Counted from the stretch's first letter, positions 34,623-44,342 are shown. The stretch is 64,000 nucleotides of DNA from Aeromicrobium sp. IC_218 (GCF_004336805.1 NZ_SJXM01000005.1:178678-242677), one strand, 5' to 3'. The notes: generated by a model from the sequence alone, not told the origin. Made by a program: numbers and translations.

Positions 34623-35380
34623 GCCGTCGCCTCCCGCACGGTGCGCTTCTCGATCTGCTTGTCCTGCGGCCCGGTGTGGACGATCCGCTGCACGAAGATG
34701 CCCGGCAGGTGCACCTGGGCCGGGTCGATCTCGCCGGGCTCGACGAGCTCCTCGACCTGCGCGATGCAGACCCGTCCGGCCATCGCGGCGAGCGGGTTGA
34801 AGTTCCGGGTGGCCAGGTTGAACACCAGGTTGCCCTCGGTGTCGCCGCGCAGGGCGTGGACGAGCGCCACGTCCGCGGTCAGCGACTCCTCCAGCACGTA
34901 GCGGCGTCCACCGAGCTCGCGCACCTCCTTGGGCGGCGAGGCCACGGCGACCGAGCCGTCGGTCGCGTAGCGCCACGGCAGCCCGCCGTCGGAGATCGGG
35001 GTGCCGACGCCCGCCGGCGTGTAGAACGCGGGGATGCCCGCGCCGCCGGCGCGCAGCTTCTCGGCCAGCGTGCCCTGCGGGGTCAGCTCGACCTCCAGCT
35101 CGCCGGACAGGTACTGGCGCGCGAACTCCTTGTTCTCGCCGACGTACGAGGCGACGACACGACGGATGCGACCGCGCTCGAGCAGGATGCCCAGCCCGTG
35201 GCCGTCCACGCCGCAGTTGTTGGAGAACACCTCCAGGTCGTCCGCCCCCTGCTCGGCCAGCGCCTCGATGAGCGCGTCGGGGATGCCCGACAGGCCGAAG
35301 CCGCCGACCGCGAGCGAGCTGCCGGACGCGACGTCGGCGACCGCCTCGGCCGCGGTCGCGACGACCTTCCCCCGGCTCAC
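34619..35380 (-). CDS. scoA: 3-oxoacid CoA-transferase subunit A
   Basis: A 253-residue alpha subunit of the same transferase: [16 protein letters not shown] (about residue 28), the CoA-binding [12 protein letters not shown] (about 58), [22 protein letters not shown] and [12 protein letters not shown]. Its GTG overlaps the fahA stop (GTGA). Placed directly after fahA, it supports acetoacetate as the acceptor acid. The length is normal for a separate subunit. Confidence 0.92.
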   Translation of the reverse strand: MSRGKVVATAAEAVADVASGSSLAVGGFGLSGIPDALIEALAEQGADDLEVFSNNCGVDGHGLGILLERGRIRRVVASYVGENKEFARQYLSGELEVELTPQGTLAEKLRAGGAGIPAFYTPAGVGTPISDGGLPWRYATDGSVAVASPPKEVRELGGRRYVLEESLTADVALVHALRGDTEGNLVFNLATRNFNPLAAMAGRVCIAQVEELVEPGEIDPAQVHLPGIFVQRIVHTGPQDKQIEKRTVREATA

Positions 35381-36555
35381 GCGGTCACCGCCGGCAGGAT
35401 GCGTGCCCGCACCTCGCCGAAGCCGATGCGTCCGCCCGCGGCGCCCGGCGCGGTGGCCGAGATGGCGACCTCGTCGCCGTCCTCGAGGAACGTGCGCGGC
35501 TCGCCGGCCACGGTGACCGGCTCGGCGCCGCCCCAGGTGAGCTCGATGAACGCGCCGCGCTGGTCCTTCTCCGGACCCGAGATCGTGCCCGAGCCGAACA
35601 GGTCGCCCGTGCGGCTGGTCGCGCCGTTGACCGTCATGTGGGCCAGCATCTGCGCCGGCGACCAGTACATCCGCGCGTACGGCGGACGGCTGACGACGTC
35701 GCCGTTCCACTCGACCTCGAGGTCGACGTCCAGGCCCCAGGCCTGCTCGGCGCGCAGGTACGGCAGCACCTCGGGCTCCTGCTCGGGCGTGGGGATCCAG
35801 GCGGCCTCGAGCGCGGCGAGCGGGACGACCCACGGCGAGATGGACGTGGCGAACGACTTGCCCAGGTTCGGGCCGAGCGGCACGTACTCCCAGGCCTGGA
35901 TGTCGCGCGCCGACCAGTCGTTGAGCACCACGACGCCGAAGCAGTGGTCGGCGAACTCGTCGGTGCCGATGGTCTCGCCCGGCTGCGTCCCCGCGCCGAC
36001 GACGAAGCCGAGCTCGGCCTCGATGTCGAGCCGGCGCGACGGCCCGAAGGTGGGCGCGTCCTCGCTCGGTGCCTTGCGCTGGCCGCACGGACGCACGACG
36101 TCCACGCCCGAGACGACGACGGTCGACGAGCGTCCGTGGTAGCCCACCGGCAGGTGCTTCCAGTTCGGCATGAGCGGCTCGGAGTCGGGCCGGAACAGCC
36201 GGCCGAGGTTCGAGGCGTGGTGCTCGGAGGCGTAGTAGTCGACGTAGTCGGCCACCTCGATCGGCAGGTGCAGCCGGACGTCGGCCAGCGCGTGCACCGC
36301 CTCGTCCGGGAGGTCGCCGGCCAGCCGCTCGACGAGCTCGGCCCGGACGGCGTCCCAGCGCGCGCGGCCCTGGGCCATGAACGGGTTGAGCGACGCCGCG
36401 GCGAACACGTCGTCGCCGAGCAGCACGGCCAGGTCGACGACGTGGTCGGCCAGCCGGACCCCGACGCGCGGCGCCGTGCCGGCGGTCGAGAAGACGCCGT
36501 AGGGCAGGTTGTCGAGCCCGAACAGCGAGCCGTCGGGGATGTCGATGCGGGTCAT
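35377..36555 (-). CDS. fahA: Fumarylacetoacetase
   Basis: A 392-residue hydrolase that splits fumarylacetoacetate to fumarate and acetoacetate, the last step of tyrosine and homogentisate breakdown. The FAH fold is shown by [11 protein letters not shown] at the N-terminus, [15 protein letters not shown], the metal ligands in [26 protein letters not shown] and [10 protein letters not shown], and [18 protein letters not shown] (in two parts). It is joined by 4-base overlaps to the unknown gene upstream and to scoA downstream. Confidence 0.96.
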   Translation of the reverse strand: MTRIDIPDGSLFGLDNLPYGVFSTAGTAPRVGVRLADHVVDLAVLLGDDVFAAASLNPFMAQGRARWDAVRAELVERLAGDLPDEAVHALADVRLHLPIEVADYVDYYASEHHASNLGRLFRPDSEPLMPNWKHLPVGYHGRSSTVVVSGVDVVRPCGQRKAPSEDAPTFGPSRRLDIEAELGFVVGAGTQPGETIGTDEFADHCFGVVVLNDWSARDIQAWEYVPLGPNLGKSFATSISPWVVPLAALEAAWIPTPEQEPEVLPYLRAEQAWGLDVDLEVEWNGDVVSRPPYARMYWSPAQMLAHMTVNGATSRTGDLFGSGTISGPEKDQRGAFIELTWGGAEPVTVAGEPRTFLEDGDEVAISATAPGAAGGRIGFGEVRARILPAVTA

Positions 36556-37430
36556 GCGAGCCGTCCTTCGGGGATCGGGGGGATCGAGCCCGGCACGAGG
36601 CCGAGCGCGAGCAGGTCGTCGAGCGGCTCGGCGACGCTGCAGGTGCCGAGCGATCGGAAGCCGTCGCGCAGGCGTCCGACGGCCTCGGGGTCCAGGGCGG
36701 ACAACCGCTCGGCCAGCACGCGCCCGTCGCGCTCGGCGAGCAGCCCGGCCAGGGTGAACACGTCCGCGCCGCCCTGCGCCGCGGCGACGGTCGCGAGCAC
36801 GTTGAGGAAGCCGTGCTGCTCGAAGCCGGTGGCGGGGTCGGTGTGGCGCACGGCGTGGTGCAGCCCGGCGGTGGCCTTGAACGGCACGCCGCGGCGCACC
36901 AGCAGGTCGACGGCGGACGCGAGCTCGCGCTCGTCGGGGTACGCCTCGGCGACGACCCCGCCGGTGCGCAGCTTGGCCCGGTACCGGGTGCCGGCCAGCA
37001 CGTCGACCACCGCCGGACGACGCTCGTCGCGCGGCACCTCGACGTAGACGTCCAGGCCCGGACGGCGCGACGCGAGCGCGTCGAGCCCGGCCAGCAGCGT
37101 GACCGCGTCCTGGCCGGCGGGCACCGCGACCTCGACCGCGGCCACCGCGACGCGGGGCAGGCCCTCGGCCCGCGCCACCGCCTCGGCGGCCACCGTCACG
37201 TCCGGCACCGTGAGGCCCAGCACGAGGTCACCGGGGTAGGGACGCTCGGCCAGCTCGGCGGCGAGCTCGTCCAGGCGTCCGGCCGGGAACACGAACGTGC
37301 CGACCAGGTCCGCGTGCGGCGCGCGCTCGTGGACGGCGTGGGCGGCCAGCGCCTCGGGCAGCGGGGCGTCACCCGGCGGGAACAGGGCCGCGTCGTCGCA
37401 CAGGCCCGAGACCAGCGACGGCACGGTCAT
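36552..37430 (-). CDS. Unknown protein coupled between hmgA and fahA
   Basis: A 292-residue soluble protein of no known function. It is Ala-rich with alternating strands and helices, compatible with an alpha/beta barrel: DLVGTFVFPAGRLDEL, LVLGLTVPD, LDVYVEVPRDE, YRAKLRTGG, VPFKATAGLHHAVRH and EQHGFLNVLATVAAA. The Lys-Arg-Thr-Gly-Gly, Lys-Ala-Thr and His-His clusters look like an active site. Its ATG overlaps the hmgA stop and its stop overlaps fahA. The operon otherwise lacks a maleylacetoacetate isomerase, whose glutathione cofactor actinobacteria do not make, so this protein is a candidate for that step. That is inference only. Confidence 0.75.
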   Translation of the reverse strand: MTVPSLVSGLCDDAALFPPGDAPLPEALAAHAVHERAPHADLVGTFVFPAGRLDELAAELAERPYPGDLVLGLTVPDVTVAAEAVARAEGLPRVAVAAVEVAVPAGQDAVTLLAGLDALASRRPGLDVYVEVPRDERRPAVVDVLAGTRYRAKLRTGGVVAEAYPDERELASAVDLLVRRGVPFKATAGLHHAVRHTDPATGFEQHGFLNVLATVAAAQGGADVFTLAGLLAERDGRVLAERLSALDPEAVGRLRDGFRSLGTCSVAEPLDDLLALGLVPGSIPPIPEGRLA

Positions 37431-38617
37431 CGGTTGCGCGCCCAGGACTGGTAGTAGGTGCCGTCGTCGGTGGCGATCGCGCCCTCGCCCAGCTCGAGCG
37501 GGCGGAACGTGTCGACCATGACCGCGAGCTCGTCGAAGAACTCCGCGCCCAGGCTGCGCTCCATGGCGCCCGGCTGCGGGCCGTGCGCGTGGCCGCCGGG
37601 GTGCAGCGAGATCGAGCCCTGCCCGATGCCCGACCCCTTGCGCGCCTCGTAGTCGCCGCCGCAGTAGAACATCACCTCGTCGGAGTCGACGTTGGAGTGG
37701 TAGTACGGCACCGGCACCGCGAGCGGGTGGTAGTCGACCTTGCGCGGCACGAAGTTGCAGATGACGAAGTTGTGGCCCTCGAACGCCTGGTGCGCCGGCG
37801 GCGGCTGGTGGATGCGCCCGGTCAGCGGCTCGTAGTCGTGCACCGAGAACTTCCACGGGTACAGGCAGCCGTCCCAGCCCACGACGTCGAACGGGTGGTG
37901 CGGGACGACGAAGCGGGTGCCCACAACGCCGCGGCTCGTGCGGTGCTTCACCAGCACCTCGACGTCGGTCTCGTCGACGAGCAGCGTCTCGGTGGGGCCG
38001 TGGATGTCGCGCTCGCAGTAGGGCGCGTTCTCCAGCAGCTGGCCGAAGCGCGAGCGGAAGCGCTTGGGCGGCTCGATGTGGCTGAAGGACTCGATGACGT
38101 ACGCGCGCAGCGGCTCGTCGCCGGTGGGGATCCAGCGCGACACGGTCGACGTCGGGATCATCACGTAGTCGCCGGACTCGACCTCGAGCGCGCCGAAGAC
38201 GGTCTCGACCCGGGCGGTGCCGGACTCGACGTAGACCATCTCGTCGCCGTACGCGTTCTTGTACAGCGGCGACGTCCTGCGCGCGACGGCGTAGTGGATG
38301 CGCACGTCGGCGTTGCCCAGCACCAGGCGGCGGCCGGTGACGACGTCGGTCTCGTCCCACGAGTCCTCGGGGAACAGGTCGTGCAGGCGCAGGTGCACCG
38401 GGCGCAGGGGGTGGTTCGGGGTGAGCGTCTGGTCGGGCAGCACCCACTCGGTCGACTCGACGATCGCCGACGGGATGTGGCGGTGGTACAGCAGCGCGCT
38501 GTCGGAGGAGAAGCCCTCCTCGCCCATGAGCTCCTCGTAGTAGAGGTTGCCCTCGGGGTCGCGGTGCTGGGTGTGACGCTTCGGCGGGACGTGGCCGAGC
38601 GAGCGGTAGTGCGCCAT
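37427..38617 (-). CDS. hmgA: Homogentisate 1,2-dioxygenase
   Basis: A 396-residue iron(II) dioxygenase that opens the homogentisate ring to maleylacetoacetate. The cupin metal ligands are recognisable: YYHSNVDSDEVMFY supplies one His and the Glu, and HPGGHAHGPQPG the second His. The central VVGWDGCLYPWKFSVHDYEP and EGHNFVICNFVPRK are family signatures. It starts at ATG 38617 with AGGAGG seven bases upstream, and is the first gene of a five-gene operon under a promoter that overlaps a palindrome. Confidence 0.95.
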   Translation of the reverse strand: MAHYRSLGHVPPKRHTQHRDPEGNLYYEELMGEEGFSSDSALLYHRHIPSAIVESTEWVLPDQTLTPNHPLRPVHLRLHDLFPEDSWDETDVVTGRRLVLGNADVRIHYAVARRTSPLYKNAYGDEMVYVESGTARVETVFGALEVESGDYVMIPTSTVSRWIPTGDEPLRAYVIESFSHIEPPKRFRSRFGQLLENAPYCERDIHGPTETLLVDETDVEVLVKHRTSRGVVGTRFVVPHHPFDVVGWDGCLYPWKFSVHDYEPLTGRIHQPPPAHQAFEGHNFVICNFVPRKVDYHPLAVPVPYYHSNVDSDEVMFYCGGDYEARKGSGIGQGSISLHPGGHAHGPQPGAMERSLGAEFFDELAVMVDTFRPLELGEGAIATDDGTYYQSWARNR

Positions 38618-38642
38618 GGTCTGGCCTCCTCGATCGAGAGTT

Positions 38643-38662
38643 GATCAATACCTTAACTATCT
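38643..38662. promoter_or_regulatory. Candidate MarR operator over the hmgA -10
   Basis: On the minus strand AGTTAAGGTATTGATCAACT-like sequence is an imperfect palindrome with AGTT/AACT ends, in the most A/T-rich patch of the region. It covers the hmgA -10. The adjacent MarR gene is the obvious regulator; homogentisate or a relative would be the inducer. Confidence 0.5.
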
Positions 38663-38678
38663 GCCGACGTGACGACAA
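38650..38678 (-). promoter_or_regulatory. Promoter of the hmgA operon
   Basis: -35 TTGTCG (38678-38673), a 17-base spacer and -10 TAAGGT (38655-38650) on the minus strand, giving a leader of about 25 bases with AGGAGG. Confidence 0.6.
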
Positions 38679-38699
38679 CCACGTTCTCCGGCAGGGGGT

Positions 38700-39224
38700 C
38701 TAGCGGCGGTCGCGCACGCCGAAGTCGCGTGCGGTGACCAGCTTGTTCAGCAGGCCGACGAGCGTCTCCTGCTCGTCGGGGGTGAGGACGTCCACCCAGG
38801 CGGCCTCGCGCTCGTTCTGGGCGCGGAAGGTCTCCTCGATGGCCTCGCGGCCGGCGTCGGACAGCTCGAGCCGGACCGAGCGGCCGTCCTCGGGGTCGGG
38901 CGTGCGCAGCAGCACCCCGTCGTCGACCAGCGGCTTGGCCAGGTTCGACACCGCCGCCCGGCTCATGCCGGTCAGCAGCGCCGCGGTCTTGGGCTCGATC
39001 GGCCCGGCCAGCCAGACGACGAAGACCAGCCGGTAGGCCGACCACGAACGTCCGCGCGGGCGGTGGATGGCCGCCTCAAGGTCGTACGTGACGATGTCGG
39101 ACGCCCGGTTCAGGCTCAGCAGCACGCGGTTGGCCGCCGCGTCGTGGTCGCCGACCCGGGCCCGCAGCCGGCGCGAGGCCAGCTCGACGAAGGACCAGTA
39201 GTCGAGGCCCTCGGTGGCGGACAT
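38700..39224 (-). CDS. MarR-family regulator of the homogentisate operon
   Basis: A 174-residue winged-helix regulator. The recognition segment is KTAALLTGMSRAAVSNLAKPL (about residues 79-99 in part) and the wing carries DPEDGRSVRLEL. It ends 83 bases before hmgA on the same strand, and a palindrome lies over the hmgA -10, so it most likely controls that operon. Its ATG lies seven bases after TAGCCT, giving a separate leaderless transcript. The ligand is inferred to be an aromatic acid. Confidence 0.9.
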   Translation of the reverse strand: MSATEGLDYWSFVELASRRLRARVGDHDAAANRVLLSLNRASDIVTYDLEAAIHRPRGRSWSAYRLVFVVWLAGPIEPKTAALLTGMSRAAVSNLAKPLVDDGVLLRTPDPEDGRSVRLELSDAGREAIEETFRAQNEREAAWVDVLTPDEQETLVGLLNKLVTARDFGVRDRR

Positions 39225-39231
39225 GGGCGTC

Positions 39232-39237
39232 AGGCTA
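39232..39237 (-). promoter_or_regulatory. Leaderless -10 element of the hmg marR gene
   Basis: TAGCCT on the minus strand, seven bases before ATG 39224. Confidence 0.5.
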
Positions 39238-39292
39238 CCGGCCCGGACGCGGTCGGGACCGGGGCCGCGCGGGGCGGCCCCGGTCCCTGCGC

Positions 39293-40633
39293 TCACGCGA
39301 CCGGCTCGGGCGTGCGCGGCGTGCGCTTCTGCTCGCCCTCGCGCACCTTGACCAGGCCCAGCATAATCACCGAGACCACCAGGCAGCCGATCGGGAAGTA
39401 CAGCCCGATCGTCACGTCGTCGGCGGTGGCGTTCTTGCCGATGACGTACGGCGCGGCGAAGCCACCCAGCGCGGCGATCGTGTTGATCGCGGCCAGGCCG
39501 ACGGCCGTCTCGGCCCGGGTCAGCACCTGGCTGGCCAGCGCCCAGTACGGAGCCAGGTAGCCCAGCACGCCGATGGCGGTCATCGACAGGAAGATCAGCG
39601 CCACCTGCGCGGTGTCGACCGTCAGGATCGTGCCCAGCAGGCCGACCGCGGCCAGCGACAGCGCGCCCATCGTGTGGAACCGGCGCTCGCCGGTGCGGTC
39701 GCTGTGCCGGGCGATGAGGAACATGCCGATCGCACCCACGATGAACGGCAGCGCGCCCAGGAAGCCGATGTTGGTCGACGAGTACTCCGGGTTCATCTGC
39801 TTGATGATCTGCGGGACGAAGAACGTGTAGCCGTACAGGCCGCACGCGGCGAAGAAGTTCGCGACCGCCAGGTGCAGCACGCGCGGGTTCTTGACCGCCT
39901 TGAGCAGCTCGCGCCAGCCGTCGGCGTCCTCGGGCTCGTCGTACTCGGCCTTGATCGAGCTGTCGACCCAGTCGGCCTCGCGCTTGCTGAGCCACTTCGC
40001 GTCCTTGGGCAGCGAGGGCAGCAGGAACAGCACCGCGACACCGAGCAGGATCGTGGGGGCGCCCTGCAGGATGAACACCCAGCGCCAGCCGCTCAGGTCG
40101 AACCACGAGACGTGGTCGAGGATCAGGCCGCCGGTGAACGAGCCCACGATCATGGCGATCGGCTGGGCCATCGCCATCATCGCGATGGCGCGACCCCGGT
40201 CGGCCTGGCGGAACCACAGCGTCAGGTACAGCAGCAGGCCCGGGTAGAGGCCGGCCTCGGCGATGCCGAGCAGGATGCGCACGCCGTAGAGCTGGTTGAG
40301 GCTCTGCACGAAGCCCATGAGGACCGTGACCAGGCCCCAGGAGATGGCGATGCGCGCCAGCCAGACGCGCGCGCCGAACTTCTTGAGCGCCATGTTCGAG
40401 GGGACCTCGAAGACCACGTACGCGAGGAAGAAGATGGACGACGCCAGGCCGAACGCGGCCGTGGTGATGCCCAGCTCCTCGCCCATCGTCAGCTGGGCGT
40501 AGCTGATGTTGGTGCGATCCATGTAGTTGAAGATGTACAGCAGCATGACGATCGGGATGATGCGCACAGAGATCTTGCGCACGATCGCCTGGCCTTCGGC
40601 CTGCGACACGGTGTCGCGGTCAGGTGCTCCCAT
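39293..40633 (-). CDS. MFS transporter, anion:cation symporter (ACS) family
   Basis: A 446-residue 12-helix transporter. The N-terminal VRIIPIVMLLYIFNYMDRTN is typical of the ACS family (tartrate, 4-hydroxyphenylacetate, phthalate carriers), as are EAGLYPGLLLYLTLWF and the RADRGRAI-like loop (RQADRGRA). It is upstream of the MarR-hmgA block on the same strand, so import of an aromatic acid feeding homogentisate is plausible, though it could equally serve the flavoprotein operon. TAGGAG lies before the ATG. Confidence 0.88.
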   Translation of the reverse strand: MGAPDRDTVSQAEGQAIVRKISVRIIPIVMLLYIFNYMDRTNISYAQLTMGEELGITTAAFGLASSIFFLAYVVFEVPSNMALKKFGARVWLARIAISWGLVTVLMGFVQSLNQLYGVRILLGIAEAGLYPGLLLYLTLWFRQADRGRAIAMMAMAQPIAMIVGSFTGGLILDHVSWFDLSGWRWVFILQGAPTILLGVAVLFLLPSLPKDAKWLSKREADWVDSSIKAEYDEPEDADGWRELLKAVKNPRVLHLAVANFFAACGLYGYTFFVPQIIKQMNPEYSSTNIGFLGALPFIVGAIGMFLIARHSDRTGERRFHTMGALSLAAVGLLGTILTVDTAQVALIFLSMTAIGVLGYLAPYWALASQVLTRAETAVGLAAINTIAALGGFAAPYVIGKNATADDVTIGLYFPIGCLVVSVIMLGLVKVREGEQKRTPRTPEPVA

Positions 40634-40698
40634 GAGAGTCTCCTAGTCGGGGGTGGGCGCGGGCCGGGCTCTGGACAAGATCGTCCCGCGCTCACCGT

Positions 40699-42144
40699 TC
40701 ACACGGTGGGGGTGGTCCTGGTGGCGGCCGCACGGGCCGCTCCGAGACCGGCGATGCGGCCCATGGTCAGGGCGTTGGCGACGGCGTTGCCGCCGCCGAC
40801 GTACCGGGCGCCGAGGATCCCGGCGCCCGCCTCTCCGGCCGCGAAGAGACCGGGGACGGTGTCACCGACCCGGTCGACCACGGCGGCCGAGCCATCGATC
40901 TGCAGGCCGGCGTGGGTGCACACCAGCTCGGCAGGCAGGATGCGGGCCGCGTAGAACGGCCCGTCCGCGATGGGGGCAGGGGGCTCGCTGCTGCCCTTGG
41001 CGGCCAGCGAGACGTGCCGCAGGAAGTCGGGGTCCTCCCCCTGCGGAAGCTGCGTGTTCCAGCGCTCGACCGTCGCGACGAGCGCGTCGGCCGGGACGCC
41101 CATGAGCCCGGCGAGCTCCTCGAGCGTGTCGGCGCGCAGGGTGCGTCCGGCCTCGGCCTCGGCGAGGACGTGCTCGGCGTCCCAGTGCGCGTAGCCGGCC
41201 GGCAGGCCCAGGCGCGCCTTCTCGTCGAACACGACGTGGCACGGGCCGCCCTGCAGGTCGATCAGGCCGCCGGACACCGCGTACGAGGCGTCCTCGTCCA
41301 TGAAGCGCCGCCCCTGCGGGTTGACGTGGACGCGCGAGCGCGGCGGGAAGCCGGACTGCCAGTGGTGCAGGCGCTGGAAGTAGACCGTCGGCATGAGCAG
41401 GCCCCAGTCGTGGCCGACGACGGCCGCATCGACCTGCTCGCCGAACGCGAGGTGGTCGCCCTGCGAGCCCTCGGCGGCGACGACGAACAGGTCGTCGCCC
41501 GCCTCGAGCACCGTCGGGTAGAGCTGCTCGAGCAGGGCGGGGTTCTGGGCGAAGCCGCCGGACGCGACGACGACCGCGTGCGCGCGCACCTCGATGTCGT
41601 CCACCACGACGCCGCGCACCTGGCCGGCCTCGACGAGCAGGCGCTGCACGCGCGAGTTGAGCACCGCCTCGACGCCGTGCCGCTTGCGCGCCGCGTCGAG
41701 CGTCTGCACCAGGCCGTAGCCCTGGTCCTTGGGCACGTGGCCGCGCCAGACGTCCTCGACACCGGCCCGGCACAGGCCGGGCTCGTGGGCGCTGGCCGAC
41801 ACGACGGCCGGCACCTCGACGCCGAGCTCGATGAGCCACTCCAGCGTCGGACCCGCGTTGTCGCAGAACGCCTTGACCAGGCCCGGCTCGAGCAGCCACT
41901 GGTTGAGGTCCATGTAGTGCTGGAAGAACTTCTCGGCCGAGTCCTCGACCCCGAGCCCGCGCTGCACGGACGTGCCGGCGGCGGTGAACAGGCCGGCGGA
42001 CAGCTGCGTCGAGCCGCCCAGCTCCTTCTGTGACTCGAACAGCAGCACGCTGGCGCCCTGCTCGGCGGCCGAGACCGCGGCGGCCAGTCCGGCGCCGCCT
42101 CCTCCGACCACGACGACGTCGACGACGTCCTCCTCGGTGCTCAC
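40699..42144 (-). CDS. FAD-dependent oxidoreductase (fumarate reductase / ketosteroid dehydrogenase-like)
   Basis: A 481-residue flavoprotein. The FAD motif [20 protein letters not shown] is at residues 9-28 and the C-terminal FAD segment [22 protein letters not shown] at about 440-460. The fold is that of succinate/fumarate flavoproteins, which includes 3-ketosteroid dehydrogenases that desaturate rings. It starts at a GTG overlapping the SDR stop (GTGA), as the last gene of a four-gene operon. The substrate is unknown; ring desaturation is inferred from the neighbours. Confidence 0.88.
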   Translation of the reverse strand: MSTEEDVVDVVVVGGGGAGLAAAVSAAEQGASVLLFESQKELGGSTQLSAGLFTAAGTSVQRGLGVEDSAEKFFQHYMDLNQWLLEPGLVKAFCDNAGPTLEWLIELGVEVPAVVSASAHEPGLCRAGVEDVWRGHVPKDQGYGLVQTLDAARKRHGVEAVLNSRVQRLLVEAGQVRGVVVDDIEVRAHAVVVASGGFAQNPALLEQLYPTVLEAGDDLFVVAAEGSQGDHLAFGEQVDAAVVGHDWGLLMPTVYFQRLHHWQSGFPPRSRVHVNPQGRRFMDEDASYAVSGGLIDLQGGPCHVVFDEKARLGLPAGYAHWDAEHVLAEAEAGRTLRADTLEELAGLMGVPADALVATVERWNTQLPQGEDPDFLRHVSLAAKGSSEPPAPIADGPFYAARILPAELVCTHAGLQIDGSAAVVDRVGDTVPGLFAAGEAGAGILGARYVGGGNAVANALTMGRIAGLGAARAAATRTTPTV

Positions 42145-42917
42145 AGGCTTCCTCCCGACTCGTGGACGATGCGGTGGTACAGGCCGTTGGAGACCAGGCC
42201 GCCGTCGACCGTGACCTCGCTGCCCGTCATGTAGGTGGACCGGTCCGACAGCAGGAACAGCACGGCGTCGGTGACCTCGTCGACCGTGGCCATGCGCCCC
42301 ATCGGGACGGAGTCGACGGCCGCCCGGACGAAGCCGTCCGACCCCTCGAGCAGCGCCGTGCCGACCAGGCCGGGGTGCACGGAGTTGACCCGGATGCCCC
42401 ACGCGGCGAAGTTGCCGGCGGCGGCCTTCGACAGGCCGGTCAGGCCCCACTTGCTCGACGAGTACGCCGGCGAGAAGTAGCCGATCTGCCCCGAGATGGA
42501 CGAGATGTTGACGATCGAGCCGCCCCCGCTCGCCCGCATCGACTCCGCCACGGCCTTCATGCCGTAGAACGGGCCGAACAGGTTGATCCGCATCGTCAGC
42601 TCCCAGACGTCGTCCGGGGTGTCGAGGAAGCCGAGCCGGCGCGAGATGCCGGCGTTGTTGACCAGGCCCCCGATCTCGCCGTGCGCGGCGCGCACCTCGT
42701 CGACCACGCGGGCCCAGGCGGCGGCGTCGGTGACGTCGAGCGCGTGCGCGGACGCGGTGCCGCCGGCGGCGACGATCGCGTCGACGACCTCCGACGCGTC
42801 CGCCACGTCGGCCACGGCCACGTGCGTGCCGGCCGCGGCCAGCGCGCGGGCGTGGTTGGCGCCCATGCCGCCGGCGGCGCCGGTGACCAGGACGACGTCC
42901 GGGTAGGACTCAGACAT
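42141..42917 (-). CDS. Short-chain dehydrogenase/reductase
   Basis: A 258-residue classical SDR: cofactor motif TGAAGGMG (residues 12-19), NNAG (about 87), catalytic Ser in [15 protein letters not shown] catalytic Tyr/Lys (about 153-157) and VDGG near the end. An Asp after the second strand (VAVADV) suggests NAD preference. It would oxidise or reduce an alcohol/ketone on the compound handled by the flavoprotein. It overlaps both neighbours. Confidence 0.93.
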   Translation of the reverse strand: MSESYPDVVLVTGAAGGMGANHARALAAAGTHVAVADVADASEVVDAIVAAGGTASAHALDVTDAAAWARVVDEVRAAHGEIGGLVNNAGISRRLGFLDTPDDVWELTMRINLFGPFYGMKAVAESMRASGGGSIVNISSISGQIGYFSPAYSSSKWGLTGLSKAAAGNFAAWGIRVNSVHPGLVGTALLEGSDGFVRAAVDSVPMGRMATVDEVTDAVLFLLSDRSTYMTGSEVTVDGGLVSNGLYHRIVHESGGSL

Positions 42918-43740
42918 GGCGCGAGCCGCCGTCGACCGAGATGGAGTTGCCGGTGACGTAGCGCGCGGCGTCCGAGAGCAGGAACAGCATCGCGCCCAGC
43001 ACCTCCTCGGGGGCGCCGAAGCGGTGCAGCGGGACGTTGTCGAGCGCCTTGGCCAGGGCCTCGGGGTCGCCCTTGATCCACTGCGTCATCTCGGTGTCGA
43101 TGAAGCCCGGGGCGATCTGGTTGACCCGGATGCCCTTGTCGCCGAGCTCGAAGGCCAGCGACTCGGTGAGGTGGTGCACCGCGGCCTTGGAGGCACAGTA
43201 CGCACCGCGCCCGCGGCGCACGCGCAGCGCGGAGACCGACGACATGTTCACGATCGCGCCGCCCTCGCCCAGGTGACGGGCCGCCGCCTGGGCGCCGAAC
43301 AGGACGCCCTCGACGTTGACGTCGAGCGTCGTGGAGATCTGCTCGGGGCTGATCTCCTCGGCCAGCGCGAAGGGGAAGATGCCGGCGTTGTTGACCCAGT
43401 AGTCGAGACGGCCGTGCTCGGCCAGCGCGACCTGGGCGAGCGCCTCGTGGTCGGCGGCGACCGTGACGTCCACGCGGGCGCCGGTGACGCGGCCGGGCTG
43501 CTCGACGAGCGCGTCGGTGGCCAGCTCGGCGTTGATCCGCTCGGCGGTCGCCTTCATGGCCACGTCGTCGATGTCGCCACCGACCACGTGCACGCCGCGC
43601 GCCGCCAGGCCCTTCGCGAACTGGGCGCCCATGCCGCGGGCCGCGCCGGTCACGACGGCGACCTTGCCGGGCATCTCGGGGTAGATGGCGCGGATGGTGG
43701 CGGTGTTGGTGCGGCCGGGGTTCTCGTCGACGGTCGTCAT
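42910..43740 (-). CDS. Short-chain dehydrogenase/reductase
   Basis: A 276-residue classical SDR with TGAARGMG (about residue 32), NNAG, catalytic Ser in [14 protein letters not shown] (about 186) and VDGG. Asp after the second strand (VVGGDIDD) points to NAD. It has a 20-residue extension before the domain. It overlaps the next SDR by eight bases. GGAGGAG precedes the ATG. Two SDRs together suggest two successive hydroxyl oxidations or an epimerisation. Confidence 0.93.
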   Translation of the reverse strand: MTTVDENPGRTNTATIRAIYPEMPGKVAVVTGAARGMGAQFAKGLAARGVHVVGGDIDDVAMKATAERINAELATDALVEQPGRVTGARVDVTVAADHEALAQVALAEHGRLDYWVNNAGIFPFALAEEISPEQISTTLDVNVEGVLFGAQAAARHLGEGGAIVNMSSVSALRVRRGRGAYCASKAAVHHLTESLAFELGDKGIRVNQIAPGFIDTEMTQWIKGDPEALAKALDNVPLHRFGAPEEVLGAMLFLLSDAARYVTGNSISVDGGSRHV

Positions 43741-43801
43741 GGGGTGCTCTCCTCCAGGCGGGGTGGCGCGCCGGCGGTGGTGGCGGCGCAGGGTCGGTGG
43801 G

Positions 43802-44224
43802 TCAGGCGTGGTCGCGCACGACGTCACGGCGGGCGACGAGCCAGCCGTCGCCGTCGCGCACAAGCCGGTCGTGCAGCGTGGTGAGGCGGACGAGCCGGGC
43901 GTCCTCCCCCGGGCGGGTGCCGACGATCTGCAGGTAGGCGCGCACGCCGAGCGCGTCCTCGCCGGTCTCGACGACGTCGACGGTGGTGACGACGTGACGC
44001 TGCACGTCGCCGCTCGTGCGGCCGGCCTCGGCGAACCGCTCGGCGAACGCGGTGAGCGCGTCGGCGCCCTCGACCGGAGCGGGGTAGCTCGGGGAGGCGA
44101 AGACGCCGTCGGCGGTGAAGGTGCCCGCCCAGCCGGCGGCGTCGCCGCCGTCGATGAGGTGGCTCTGCCGGGCGTAGAGGGCGTGGACGGCGGTCGCGAC
44201 GTGCGGGTCAACCATCGAGCTCAT
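43802..44224 (-). CDS. SnoaL-like (NTF2-fold) protein
   Basis: A 140-residue NTF2-fold protein, the first gene of the flavoprotein operon. ALYARQSHLIDGGDAAGWAG and TFTADGVFASP are typical of SnoaL_4 proteins, a group that includes bile-acid and scytalone-type dehydratases as well as small subunits. Possible acid/base residues are Tyr, His and Asp in YARQSHLIDGGD. AAGGAG precedes the ATG at 44224; an ATG at 44215 is also possible. A dehydratase or isomerase role is inferred. Confidence 0.85.
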   Translation of the reverse strand: MSSMVDPHVATAVHALYARQSHLIDGGDAAGWAGTFTADGVFASPSYPAPVEGADALTAFAERFAEAGRTSGDVQRHVVTTVDVVETGEDALGVRAYLQIVGTRPGEDARLVRLTTLHDRLVRDGDGWLVARRDVVRDHA

Positions 44225-44240
44225 GCGCTAGGCTCCTTCT

Positions 44241-44275
44241 GTGCGGTAATCGCACGCACCGTGCGACAAACGCAC
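44241..44275. promoter_or_regulatory. Two identical-arm operators between the SnoaL operon and iclR
   Basis: GTGCG-GTAAT-CGCAC (44241-44255) and GTGCG-ACAAA-CGCAC (44261-44275) have identical arms and different 5-base centres. Their centres are exactly 20 bases apart, two helical turns, so two dimers of the IclR regulator could bind side by side. A further GTGCGACAC lies at 44312. Confidence 0.75.
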
Positions 44276-44342
44276 ACATTACGTGGGCCGCGTCACACCG
44301 TCAACACCGGGGTGCGACACGGGTCACAGGAGGTGACGGGTC

